A stretch of 7,739 nucleotides of DNA from Clostridia bacterium. Its GTDB lineage: Bacteria > Bacillota > Sulfobacillia > SLMV01. Shown in pieces: positions 1 through 6,695 of this stretch (positions are counted from its first letter, which is position 1; every line of letters begins with the position of its first letter). Below the pieces are notes generated by a model, which was not told the origin of the DNA, made no database searches, and saw nothing but the letters and a program-made list of their open reading frames with translations. The position numbers and the translations under genes are program-made. The stretch is taken from NCBI GenBank assembly GCA_007136565.1, contig SLGS01000200.1, positions 1 through 7,739 on the forward strand, written 5' to 3'.

Positions 1-786
1 CTGGGGATATGCAAGACTCCCGAACACCCTTTCGTCGCCAGCTGCGGACCCCATCCGGGCGAGGAGAAGCCCCTCACGGGAGATCACGGCTCGGGTACCA
101 TCTTCTTTGCAGGCTGCAACCTGGGTTGTAAGTTTTGCCAGAATTGGGATATCAGTTCGGAGATCCCCCCGGGGGCCCGCCCGGTGGCTCCCGAACAACT
201 CGGTGCTCTGATGCTGCGGCTGCAGGAGATGGGATGTTCCAACATCAACTTCGTGACCCCAACGCATGTGGTCAACTCCATCGTGACCGCCGTAGAGTGG
301 GCAGGCACGAGGGGCCTCCGGATTCCACTCGTCTATAATTCGAGCGGATATGACAGCGTCCCCGTTCTCCGCGCCCTGGAGGATATCATCGATATATACA
401 TGCCCGATTTCAAATTCTGGGACCCGGAAACGAGCAAACGGTTGGCCGGAGCCGAGGATTACCCCTCCGTGGCCCGGGCTGCAATTCGCGAGATGCATCG
501 ACAGGTCGGCGACCTCGAGATCGACTCCCGGGGAATAGCGCGCAGGGGGTTGATCGTCCGACACCTGGTACTACCGGAGAACACCGCGGACATGGAGGGC
601 ATAGCGCGTTTCCTCTCGGGAGAAATCTCCGATCAGACATTCGTGAACGTCATGGGACAGTACAGGCCAACCCATCGAGCCCACGAGATTGTGTCGCTGA
701 ATCGCAGTTTGCGGCCGGCCGAACTCCAAGAGGCCAGGCGCATCGCCGCGCAGGAGGGCTTGAAGCGCATCTACGGCAGTGCCTGA
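1..786 (+). CDS. PflX-like radical SAM protein (COG1313 type), 5' end missing
   Basis: The frame is open from the first base, so the start lies upstream; 261 residues are visible and probably a few tens are missing. Visible residues 39-46 read CNLGCKFC, the CX3CX2C motif that binds the radical SAM [4Fe-4S] cluster, inside the family-typical stretch GSGTIFFAGCNLGCKFCQNW. An upstream Cys (residue 4, GIC) and the segments NFVTPTH, YNSSGYDSV, IYMPDFKFWD, EMHRQVGDLEID and RRGLIVRHLVLP match what I know of the PflX family, annotated as related to pyruvate formate-lyase activating enzyme. The family is expected to cleave S-adenosylmethionine reductively in the cytoplasm; the target of its radical chemistry is not established, so glycyl-radical activation should not be assumed. 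No partner enzyme is visible here. The gene ends 92 nt before the M24 peptidase gene. Family assignment is confident, function is not. Confidence 0.93.
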   Translation: MGICKTPEHPFVASCGPHPGEEKPLTGDHGSGTIFFAGCNLGCKFCQNWDISSEIPPGARPVAPEQLGALMLRLQEMGCSNINFVTPTHVVNSIVTAVEWAGTRGLRIPLVYNSSGYDSVPVLRALEDIIDIYMPDFKFWDPETSKRLAGAEDYPSVARAAIREMHRQVGDLEIDSRGIARRGLIVRHLVLPENTADMEGIARFLSGEISDQTFVNVMGQYRPTHRAHEIVSLNRSLRPAELQEARRIAAQEGLKRIYGSA

Positions 787-878
787 GCCCCCGAGTATCC
801 TAAAACTCGACCGATATCGATGACGCAGAAGACAATATGGAATCGTTCTAAGCGCCGCCCGGAGAAGGGAGAAGTGAC

Positions 879-2132
879 ATGTACGAAGAGTGCTCACCGA
901 GAGCCTGGCATCCGAGGGAGAGGGCTGATGTAAGGAACACGATCCTCTCCGACCGCGTCGAGCGCCTGTTGCCGCGGATCATGAGCGAGACCGGAATAGA
1001 CGCCTGGGTCGTGGCCGGACGGGAATACAACGAAGATCCCGTCCTCAAGACACTCCTCCCGGCACCCATGCTGTCCGCCCGCAGACGCACCATACTGGTC
1101 TTCAGGTTGAGGGACTCCGGAGACGTGGAAGCATCGGGGGTATGTCGGTACGGGCTGGGGTCGATCTACCGAGATGCCTGGGATCCCGGAGCCGAAAACG
1201 ACTGGGAATGCGCGGCCAGGTTGATCGGCGAGATGAACCCTCGGAAGATTGGAGTTAACCTGTCCGAGGACTTCGGTCTCGCCGACGGCATGACCTTCAC
1301 CGAACTCCGTTCCTTCAAGAGCGCACTCACCCCCGAATTGAGGGATAGACTCGTCTCCGCCGAGCAACTCGCCGTCAGATGGTTGGAAACCCGCACTCCG
1401 GGCGAGATGGAAATCTACCCGGGCATCGTGAAAACCTCCCACAGGTTGATCGCAGAGGCCTTCTCGGATCGAGTCGTTACCCCCGGTAAGACCACCGCGG
1501 AAGACCTAACATGGTGGTTTCGAAAAGAAATCCTGGAACTCGGCCTCGACGCATGGTTTCACCCCACGGTCCGGATCCAGTCCCCCGATTGTGGATGGGA
1601 AGACAATGCGAAAACTGCCATCGACCGGGGAGATTTGCTCCATTGCGACCTGGGTATCTCCCACCTGGGACTTTGCTCCGACACCCAGCAACATGCGTAC
1701 GTATTGCCCCGGGGTGCCGCGCACATTCCCGCGGGCATCGGGGATCTCATGGGCCAGGCGAACCACCTCCAAGACATCGTGGCCGCGGAGTTTGAGACCG
1801 GGAGAACCGGCAACGAGATCCTGCGAGCCTCCCTCGGGCGGGCTCGAAGCGAGGGAATCCACGGTAAAGTATACACCCACCCCATCGGATTCCACGGACA
1901 CGCGGCGGGAACTCCCATCGGCATGTGGGACAAACAAGATGGCGTCGAGGGAGCGGGGGAGCGGCCAATCTATCCGGACACCTGTTACGCCCTGGAACTG
2001 AGCGTCACCGGCGACGTGCCGGAGTGGGGTGGAAGGGAAACCAGGGTCGCACTGGAGGAAGTAACGTACTTCGACGGCAGTGACTTGCATTTCTTGGCTG
2101 CACGTCAAGTGACTCCCCACATAATCGGCTGA
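879..2132 (+). CDS. M24 family metallopeptidase (Xaa-Pro aminopeptidase / prolidase-like)
   Basis: This 417-residue protein has the two-domain layout of M24 peptidases. The N-terminal creatinase-like domain covers roughly residues 20-170 and contains MSETGIDAWVVAGREYNEDP; the pita-bread catalytic domain covers about 180-410. The five expected dimetal ligands are present: Asp257 (HCDLG), Asp268 (SDTQ), His334 (THPIG), Glu373 (ALELSV) and Glu393 (or Glu394) in ALEEVTYF, with nearby His339/His341 as candidate substrate-binding residues. The expected role is cytoplasmic hydrolysis of the bond before a proline in peptides or dipeptides, although some members of this subgroup have other or unknown substrates. 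The ATG was chosen because GGGAGA at 867-872 lies 6 nt upstream. No signal peptide is seen. It has its own 92-nt upstream gap and an 82-nt downstream gap, so it may be transcribed with its neighbours or alone. All catalytic residues are intact, so it is probably active. Confidence 0.93.
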   Translation: MYEECSPRAWHPRERADVRNTILSDRVERLLPRIMSETGIDAWVVAGREYNEDPVLKTLLPAPMLSARRRTILVFRLRDSGDVEASGVCRYGLGSIYRDAWDPGAENDWECAARLIGEMNPRKIGVNLSEDFGLADGMTFTELRSFKSALTPELRDRLVSAEQLAVRWLETRTPGEMEIYPGIVKTSHRLIAEAFSDRVVTPGKTTAEDLTWWFRKEILELGLDAWFHPTVRIQSPDCGWEDNAKTAIDRGDLLHCDLGISHLGLCSDTQQHAYVLPRGAAHIPAGIGDLMGQANHLQDIVAAEFETGRTGNEILRASLGRARSEGIHGKVYTHPIGFHGHAAGTPIGMWDKQDGVEGAGERPIYPDTCYALELSVTGDVPEWGGRETRVALEEVTYFDGSDLHFLAARQVTPHIIG

Positions 2133-2214
2133 CCGCACCGCTGGAGATCGCGGACGCGGTCGGTTATCATCATCTCATCGACATCCTCACCGATTGCAGG
2201 TACGTGAGAGGCGG

Positions 2215-2661
2215 ATGATAATCTTGAACAACAAAGCGCTGGGGATCATTTTGATCACTACGGGAGCCATCTGGGCGCTGGCGAGGACTGGAGCCATACA
2301 GGGGCCCAACTTTCTCATCGCCCTGGGAGCGATCTTGATCGCTGCCTATTTCGCCACCGGGTACCGACTCGGGCTCTTGGTGGCGGGTTCCATCGTCGCG
2401 GCCATCGGGCTCTTCGCCGATCTCGGCGGAGAGGGTTATCTGTTCTTCATATTCCTGGGTGGTGCCTTCATCACCGTGTACATCGTCGAGAGGCTCTTGA
2501 ACAAGGATTCCGGTTGGGCCCTGTATCCGGCGGCCGGGTTGATCGGATTCGGAATCTTCATATTGTTCGTAGAAAACGAACACTACGCCGCCATGATCCC
2601 CACGCTTTGGCCCATAGTATTGATCGCACTGGGGCTGCTGTTGTTGATTCCGCGGCGGTAG
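2215..2661 (+). CDS. Small multi-pass membrane protein, LiaI/LiaF-TM-like
   Basis: The 148-residue product is almost entirely hydrophobic, with about five or six predicted membrane segments. These are roughly residues 5-22, 27-44, 48-64, 71-88, 97-114 and 127-145, separated by short loops; the protein ends in basic RR. The repeated pattern GxxLIxxGxxxLL and the closing LWPIVLIALGLLLL resemble the transmembrane region of LiaI/LiaF-type and DUF5668-like proteins. These are inner-membrane proteins, often linked to envelope stress sensing, but mostly of unknown function. No regulatory C-terminal LiaF domain is present. The start is uncertain: ATG 2215 is preceded closely by GAGAGG (2206-2211); an in-frame TTG at 2194 has no SD; TTG 2224 is 9 nt after GGCGG (2210-2214) and would give the common beginning MNNKALGIILI. 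It lies directly upstream of the GntP permease and could be co-transcribed. No specific function can be assigned. Confidence 0.82.
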   Translation: MIILNNKALGIILITTGAIWALARTGAIQGPNFLIALGAILIAAYFATGYRLGLLVAGSIVAAIGLFADLGGEGYLFFIFLGGAFITVYIVERLLNKDSGWALYPAAGLIGFGIFILFVENEHYAAMIPTLWPIVLIALGLLLLIPRR

Positions 2662-2684
2662 GAAAGGCGATAACAAACAGGTCC

Positions 2685-2690
2685 GGAGGT
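2685..2690 (+). promoter_or_regulatory. Ribosome binding site that argues against the longest GntP start
   Basis: GGAGGT is the only strong SD-like match before the permease. It overlaps the farthest-upstream in-frame GTG (2689) and sits only 1-2 nt before TTG 2692, so neither can use it well. TTG 2701 lies 10 nt downstream, a long but workable spacing. Confidence 0.5.
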
Positions 2691-2700
2691 GTTGACTACT

Positions 2701-4050
2701 TTGCCGGTATCCCAAGATCCCATCATATCCCTTTTTGGCTTCATCGGCGTCATCATACTACTGCTGGTACTCGTCACTCGATTCCGATGGCACGTATTCT
2801 TGGCACTACTGCTGCCGGTTCTCCTTTTCGCCCTGCTGCCCTCCACCGACATCTCGGCTTTCATCGCAGCCTTCGAGACGGGCTTCGGCAACACGCTCAG
2901 CAACATCGGGGTCGTCATCATCCTCGGCTCGATTATGGCCGAGGCTATGAAGCACACCGGGGCCGTGGAAAAGATCACGCTGAGCATGATAGGGCTCATC
3001 GGCCGGGCGAGGATGCCGTTCGCCCTCACCCTGACGGGATACGTGCTGGGTATCGCGATCTTCGCCGACGTCGCTTACGTGATCGTCAACCCCCTCGTTC
3101 ACGCAGCGGCGCTTCAGCTGGGGGTTTCGATGGGTGCCATGGCCACGGGCCTGGTCGGGGCACTGCAACTTACCCACGCGGTAATACCGCCCACGCCGGG
3201 ACCTTTGGCCGCGGCCGCAGTGTTGAACGCCGACCTGGGCTTGGTAATCCTATACGGCGCGCTAACTTGCCTGGTGGGATCCCTGGCCGCCTGGGGATGG
3301 GGGCAAGTCGTCGGGCGAAGGATAGAATCCCCTCCGTCCGAAGAGTTCGTGGGCACCTCTTTCGGAGAGCGGGGCATCGAGGAAAAGCTCCCCTCCACGT
3401 TCTCTGCCTACCTGCCCATCGCAGTGCCCATCCTACTCATCGCCGGCCAAAGCGCCGCCCGGCTTCGCTGGCCGCAAGGGAACGCCCTCACCAACGCCCT
3501 GGGTTTCCTGGGCTGGCCCGTCGTCGCCTTGACCCTGGGACTTTGGCTCGCCATGCGCTACGCCAGGGGTGAGCAAAGGAAGGACGCCGTAACATCCTGG
3601 GTCGAAAATGGTCTGACGACCTCGGCCATGATATTTGCCGTCACCGGCCTCGGCGGCTCACTGAGTGAGATCCTAAAACAAACTCCCGCGGTCGATTTCG
3701 TCGCGCAAGCAGTGGTCGCAGCGGGCGTCCCCACGCTGTTCTTACCGTTCTTGTTGGGAGTACTGGTCAACATGATAACCGGCTCGTCGACCGTCGGTGT
3801 AATAACTGCAGCATCGCTGACATCCCCGATGCTCTCGGGCCTCGGCCTCTCTCCAGAGGCGGCCGTCATCGCCGCAGCGTCGGGATCCATTATCATCAAG
3901 TACGTCAACAGTAGCTACTTTTGGGTGGTCACGTCGCTTTCGAAGATGGAAGCTGATCGGGCGGTTATTGCCTACGGTGGCGCCAGCCTGGTCGCGGGAC
4001 TCGGATCGTTGGCGGCCCTTTTCGTGATGTGGCAATTCGGTATCGTCTGA
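2701..4050 (+). CDS. GntP family permease (gluconate/organic acid:H+ symporter family)
   Basis: This is a 449-residue polytopic inner-membrane protein with about 12 hydrophobic segments, the usual size and topology for GntP permeases. Family signatures are visible in order: GFGNTLSNIG (about residues 61-70), FADVAYVIVNPL (121-132), the highly typical THAVIPPTPGP (158-168) followed by LAAAAVLNADLG, and GSSTVGVITAAS (361-372) near the C-terminus. Known members take up gluconate, fructuronate, D-serine, glycerate or related hydroxy acids with protons. Nothing in the window (no kinase, dehydratase or sugar-acid enzyme) identifies the substrate here. The start is ambiguous: GTG 2689 and TTG 2692 are also in frame, but TTG 2701 is best placed relative to GGAGGT at 2685-2690. 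It follows the small membrane protein by about 40 nt, consistent with co-transcription. The end of the gene overlaps an inverted-repeat cluster. Confidence 0.92.
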   Translation: MPVSQDPIISLFGFIGVIILLLVLVTRFRWHVFLALLLPVLLFALLPSTDISAFIAAFETGFGNTLSNIGVVIILGSIMAEAMKHTGAVEKITLSMIGLIGRARMPFALTLTGYVLGIAIFADVAYVIVNPLVHAAALQLGVSMGAMATGLVGALQLTHAVIPPTPGPLAAAAVLNADLGLVILYGALTCLVGSLAAWGWGQVVGRRIESPPSEEFVGTSFGERGIEEKLPSTFSAYLPIAVPILLIAGQSAARLRWPQGNALTNALGFLGWPVVALTLGLWLAMRYARGEQRKDAVTSWVENGLTTSAMIFAVTGLGGSLSEILKQTPAVDFVAQAVVAAGVPTLFLPFLLGVLVNMITGSSTVGVITAASLTSPMLSGLGLSPEAAVIAAASGSIIIKYVNSSYFWVVTSLSKMEADRAVIAYGGASLVAGLGSLAALFVMWQFGIV

Positions 4051-4062
4051 TACCACGGTATC
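4039..4062 (+). repeat. Triple alternating inverted repeat over the GntP stop codon
   Basis: GGTATC (4039-4044), GATACC (4049-4054) and GGTATC (4057-4062) lie in a row. The middle arm can pair with either neighbour, giving two mutually exclusive 6-bp stems with loops of 4 nt or 2 nt (the latter too tight for RNA, but it forms a DNA palindrome). The TGA stop at 4048-4050 lies inside. There is no T-tract, so this is not a canonical intrinsic terminator. It could be an operator, an RNA 3'-end stabiliser or chance. Confidence 0.5.
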
Positions 4063-4069
4063 CATACGC

Positions 4070-4099
4070 GCTTTCGGGGTCTGGCGAGTGGCCGAAAGC
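4070..4099 (+). repeat. 8-bp stem-loop in the GntP-YeiH spacer
   Basis: GCTTTCGG (4070-4077) and CCGAAAGC (4092-4099) are perfectly complementary with a 14-nt loop. The following sequence is mixed rather than T-rich, so a rho-independent terminator is not supported. The stem lies 51 nt before the micro-ORF and could be part of the leader of the micro-ORF/YeiH transcript or mark the 3' end of the GntP transcript. The rest of the spacer, to 4150, shows nothing else recognisable apart from the SD GGGAG at 4136-4140. Confidence 0.5.
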
Positions 4100-4150
4100 T
4101 TCGATAGCATTATGTAAGGTAACTCAAACCAATCCGGGAGATGAAATCGA

Positions 4151-4264
4151 ATGGACAGACCGTCGCGACCCCCCCTATTTTCCATGGAAGACGACTGGTT
4201 CGGCTGCATCGTCGGCCTGGCGATCATACTGGTGGCGGAAGCAATAGTCCGCATCGGTGCCTGA
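4151..4264 (+). CDS. 37-residue single-helix membrane micro-ORF ahead of YeiH
   Basis: The ORF encodes MDRPSRPPLFSMEDDWFGCI followed by VGLAIILVAEAIVRIGA. After a short basic/proline-rich head comes an acidic MEDDW and then one hydrophobic helix of about 19 residues. GGGAG (4136-4140) lies 10 nt before the ATG; an internal ATG at 4184 would give a 26-residue version starting at MEDDW but has no SD. The stop is followed after 15 nt by the YeiH start, and the YeiH SD (4264-4274) begins at the last base of this stop codon, an arrangement that suggests translational coupling. From memory, some YeiH-family exporters carry an N-terminal extension of the kind EDWxAVxxGLxLxxLA; this micro-ORF looks like a detached version of that segment. 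I infer a small accessory subunit of the transporter. It was found by direct translation and is too short for standard ORF thresholds. Confidence 0.68.
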   Translation: MDRPSRPPLFSMEDDWFGCIVGLAIILVAEAIVRIGA

Positions 4265-4279
4265 GGAGGAGAGGGTAAA

Positions 4280-5338
4280 ATGGCAAGGATTCCACCGCCT
4301 CCCCACAGGGGATGGGCCGATTACGCCAAGTCGGTAATGCCCGGGCTTCTCCTCTGCGTGGCCCTGGGGGGATTGGCCAAGTGGTTGGATAACTCGGTAA
4401 TACCGGACCAACTCTTCGTGTTCAATTACGTACTAGTGGCCATACTCATGGGCCTGGCAGTTCGAAACTTCAGCCCCTTTTCCCTCGATGTTTTCGAGGC
4501 CGGGTTCGTATTCGCCGCCCGAATATGCCTTTTCATAGGAGTGGTCCTCCTCGGGGCGCGTCTCAACCTCGTCGAGATATTTTCCATCGGCTCGACCGCC
4601 GTGATCATGGTTGCAATATCGATAACCTTTTGCATACTCCTCTGCGGGTGGTTCGCCAAGAAGACCGGGGCGGCCGAACGCTGGGGACACCTGGTCGGGG
4701 TCGGGATCGGCGTTTGTGGAGTTTCCGCCATAATGGCCACGGCGCCGGCCATCAAGGCCAAGGAAAAAGAGATCGTCACCGCCATAGGGGCGGCATTGCT
4801 CACCGATGTGATGGTCCTGGTTTCCCTGCCCGCCATCGGGCATGCCCTCGGCTGGGGCGATATGCTGGCGGGTTTCATAGCCGGCATCGTCCCCTCGAAT
4901 ACCGCTCAGTGTATCGCCGTCGGTTACGCTTACAGCGATGGGGCGGGTGCCATAGCTACCATCGTCAAATCGGCTCGAAATGCCCTGATGCCGGTGGTCA
5001 TTCTCGCTCTCACCTACGTGTACACCAGGCGGGGCCTACCCGTCGGCGAGCAGGTTCGCTTCGGGCTATTGTGGACGCGTTTTCCGAAGTTCATCGTGGG
5101 CCTATTGATCGCCGCCGCCCTCACGACCGCCGGGTTCATATCACCACCGACCGCCGCCCTCGCCGGTGAATTGTCCAGTTGGTTCTTCGTCGCGTGTTTC
5201 GTCGGCATCGGCGCCGGGATCAAGATTAGCGACCTCAAGGGGCAGGATCTGACGGTCATCGGATTCGGGTTCCCCATGACAATAATCCTTTGGTTGTACG
5301 TTTACATCGTCAGCAGGTTCATCCTGGTCTTTGGCTGA
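4280..5338 (+). CDS. YeiH-family putative sulfate exporter
   Basis: The product has 352 residues and about 10 membrane segments, the normal length for this family (PF03601 type, annotated 'putative sulfate exporter'). Characteristic motifs are LLGARLNLVEI (about 91-100), GVCGVSA (144-150) followed by ATAPAIKAKEKE (153-164), SNTAQ (206-210), and GYAYSDGAGAIATIVKSARN (214-233). Family members are inner-membrane permeases. The sulfate or sulfite export function is an annotation by association rather than well-tested biochemistry, so the substrate should be regarded as open. The start is well supported: ATG with GGAGAGG at 4268-4274, 5 nt upstream. The N-terminus is a short PPPPH-containing cytoplasmic head leading straight into the first helix at about 19-35; the N-terminal extension seen in some homologues appears to be encoded by the preceding micro-ORF. 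Downstream it nearly abuts the diguanylate cyclase gene. Confidence 0.92.
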   Translation: MARIPPPPHRGWADYAKSVMPGLLLCVALGGLAKWLDNSVIPDQLFVFNYVLVAILMGLAVRNFSPFSLDVFEAGFVFAARICLFIGVVLLGARLNLVEIFSIGSTAVIMVAISITFCILLCGWFAKKTGAAERWGHLVGVGIGVCGVSAIMATAPAIKAKEKEIVTAIGAALLTDVMVLVSLPAIGHALGWGDMLAGFIAGIVPSNTAQCIAVGYAYSDGAGAIATIVKSARNALMPVVILALTYVYTRRGLPVGEQVRFGLLWTRFPKFIVGLLIAAALTTAGFISPPTAALAGELSSWFFVACFVGIGAGIKISDLKGQDLTVIGFGFPMTIILWLYVYIVSRFILVFG

Positions 5339-5375
5339 GGAGGTTAGGAAGCGGTTTCCGGATGGGGGGTGCGAA

Positions 5376-6305
5376 GTGTCTTACGGCTCACTCCTACTCG
5401 AAGCCCTCGAGGAAATACCCGACGTTTACCTACTCGTAACCGAGTTGGACGGCACCCTCTTGTACCAAAACGTCTCGGCTCTAAGCACCCTCGGGAACCC
5501 GGGGAACGTCTCCCGGGTTCTCGAGCGGGCGAGCGAACGAAAGGTTAGAAATGCCCTCCCTCGAATTGAGCGGGGGAAATCCATCGGGATGCAGATTGAC
5601 CTGCACGCCGTCGGCGGGGCCATCCTGGCGTGTCGATTCCACATTTTCTCAAGAACCGAGAAGTTGGTTTGGCTGGGGTGGCGAGAACCACTGGAGGATC
5701 TGGCCGAAATGGTCGAAGGTGTCATCGGTCAGATGGGCGACGATCACAGGGCCCTGGCCAAAGAGAGGAGGCGCGACAGGAGGAATCTCGAGTCCCTGAG
5801 GGAACACCTGCAAAAGGAGAGGGCAGCAGCCGAGTCAGATCCCCTTACGGGTCTCGCGAATCGCCGTGGTCTCGAGGCTTACCTGCGTCGATTATCGGAG
5901 ACTGATGAAGTGCCCTTCGCGGTGTTCACCTGCGACCTCGATGGGTTCAAGGAGATTAACGATGTCCTGGGGCACGCCGCCGGGGACAACGTACTGGTGG
6001 GATTTTCCGCACAATTGCTTTCGTTGACGCGCGACGAAGACCTGGTAGCCCGCCCCGGGGGTGATGAATTCATCATCGTTGCGCCTTTCTTGGATCGCCG
6101 AGGGATCGGAGCGCTGATCGCCCGGATCAAGGAGGCAACGAGAAGATGCGACACTGGAGGCATCCATCTCTCGGTGAGCGTAGGTGTGGCTCGTCATCCG
6201 CAGGAAGCCGACACCCCCAAACAAGCCCTGCATCTCTCGGACGAGCGAATGTACGTCGACAAGAAACTCGGTCGATCCCGCACGCGAAGACGGGAGGAAA
6301 ACTGA
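5376..6305 (+). CDS. Diguanylate cyclase, PAS-like sensor + coiled coil + GGDEF
   Basis: The enzyme is expected to make c-di-GMP from two GTP in the cytoplasm; no membrane segment is seen. In 309-residue numbering, a PAS-like domain occupies about 6-110 (LEEIPDVYLLVTELDGTLLYQN is its opening, split here as IPDVYLLVTELDG then TLLYQN). A charged helix or coiled coil covers about 115-152, and the GGDEF domain about 154-305. The domain begins SDPLTGLANRRG and has CDLDGFKEIN (186-195) with metal-binding Asp187, GHAAGD, and an exact GGDEF at 228-232. The inhibitory I-site RDED (219-222) precedes GGDEF by exactly five residues, so product inhibition is likely. The start is uncertain: TTG 5331 is also in frame and overlaps YeiH by 8 nt but lacks an SD; GTG 5376 has a G-run (5364-5369) 6 nt upstream and fits a short head before the PAS. 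The next gene begins directly at the base after its stop, implying coupled expression. The PAS ligand is unknown. Confidence 0.93.
   Translation: MSYGSLLLEALEEIPDVYLLVTELDGTLLYQNVSALSTLGNPGNVSRVLERASERKVRNALPRIERGKSIGMQIDLHAVGGAILACRFHIFSRTEKLVWLGWREPLEDLAEMVEGVIGQMGDDHRALAKERRRDRRNLESLREHLQKERAAAESDPLTGLANRRGLEAYLRRLSETDEVPFAVFTCDLDGFKEINDVLGHAAGDNVLVGFSAQLLSLTRDEDLVARPGGDEFIIVAPFLDRRGIGALIARIKEATRRCDTGGIHLSVSVGVARHPQEADTPKQALHLSDERMYVDKKLGRSRTRRREEN
5490..5525 (+). repeat. 14-bp hairpin inside the diguanylate cyclase coding sequence
   Basis: Arm 5490-5503 (CTCGGGAACCCGGG) pairs with arm 5512-5525 (CCCGGGTTCTCGAG) around an 8-nt loop. There are 13 Watson-Crick pairs and one G-T pair (5494/5521), including nine perfect contiguous pairs next to the loop. 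It lies in the PAS-coding region, 115 nt after the proposed GTG start, and is not followed by a T-tract. It is much stronger than other stems I saw in the window. Confidence 0.75.
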
Positions 6306-6695
6306 ATGGAGGATTTGACCGGGCAAATCGGGGTCGCCAGGGATGTCCTCGCCGCGGCCGCAACGGAGGATATAAGGAGGCGCCACCCCGAGTGGGACGC
6401 GCAATTCGAAACGAAGGGCTGGGAGGCGACCGAAAGGGATCTCTCCCACACCATCGATTTCTTGGTCGCCTCCATCGAACTTCCCGAAGAAGAAATCATC
6501 GAGGACTATCTCGATTGGCTCATCGGTCTCTTGGAATCCCTGGATCTCCGGGAGGAACACGTGCTGGAGGGCTTGAAGTCGCTGGCCCACGTGGCGCGCG
6601 AACACCTACACCCGTCGGCCAGTGCGGCGCTGATCGGCATGATAGATCGGGGGATAACCCATGTCCAAGAATCCCGATCGGGATTTCACCGGTGA
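6306..6695 (+). CDS. All-helical protein, probable detached sensory domain of the cobalamin protein
   Basis: The 129-residue soluble product is predicted to be almost all alpha-helical, with no membrane segment or signal peptide. Visible features are RRHPEWDAQF (25-34), KGWEATERDLSHTIDFL (37-53) with a central His48, an acidic LPEEEIIEDYLDWLIGLLES (59-78), and a last helix with HVAREHLHPSASAALIGMID (95-114). From memory, an N-terminal helical domain with this pattern (HPE, aromatic-Gly, D-x-x-H-h-h-x-h-L, DYhxWL) occurs in longer proteins that continue into cobalamin-binding domains; 129 plus 217 residues is close to the size of such fused proteins. I therefore infer the N-terminal half of a split B12 sensor, perhaps binding another ligand through the conserved His. 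The ATG follows the cyclase stop directly, with GGGAGG at 6292-6297, 8 nt upstream. The 3' end overlaps the cobalamin gene by 35 nt. No Pfam family can be named with certainty. Confidence 0.8.
   Translation: MEDLTGQIGVARDVLAAAATEDIRRRHPEWDAQFETKGWEATERDLSHTIDFLVASIELPEEEIIEDYLDWLIGLLESLDLREEHVLEGLKSLAHVAREHLHPSASAALIGMIDRGITHVQESRSGFHR
6645..6655 (+). promoter_or_regulatory. Ribosome binding site of the cobalamin gene, potentially sequestered
   Basis: GATCGGGGGAT contains the purine run GGGGG (6649-6653), 7 nt before ATG 6661, which supports that start. Its 5' part, GATCGGG (6645-6651), is fully complementary to CCCGATC (6673-6679) just after the start codon. A 7-bp stem could therefore place the ATG in a 21-nt loop and cover part of the ribosome binding site. 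Confidence 0.45.

Noticed and set aside
787..878. Short stem CGAGT-N8-ACTCG (789-806 region) after the radical SAM gene as a terminator or promoter element
   Set aside because: Only five base pairs, no T-tract and no convincing -35/-10 pair could be recognised in the gap.
894..1442. Long reverse-strand open frames inside the M24 peptidase, and similar antisense frames elsewhere
   Set aside because: They are low-complexity mirror frames of well-supported genes, with no SD and no recognisable protein family.
2514..3572. 352-residue + strand frame overlapping the small membrane protein and GntP
   Set aside because: The translation is His/Arg/Gly-rich, typical of an out-of-frame reading of GC-rich DNA, while the other frame encodes a clear GntP permease.
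4051..4150. A known metabolite riboswitch ahead of the YeiH unit
   Set aside because: I could not match the spacer to the conserved core of any riboswitch class I know; only simple stems are visible.
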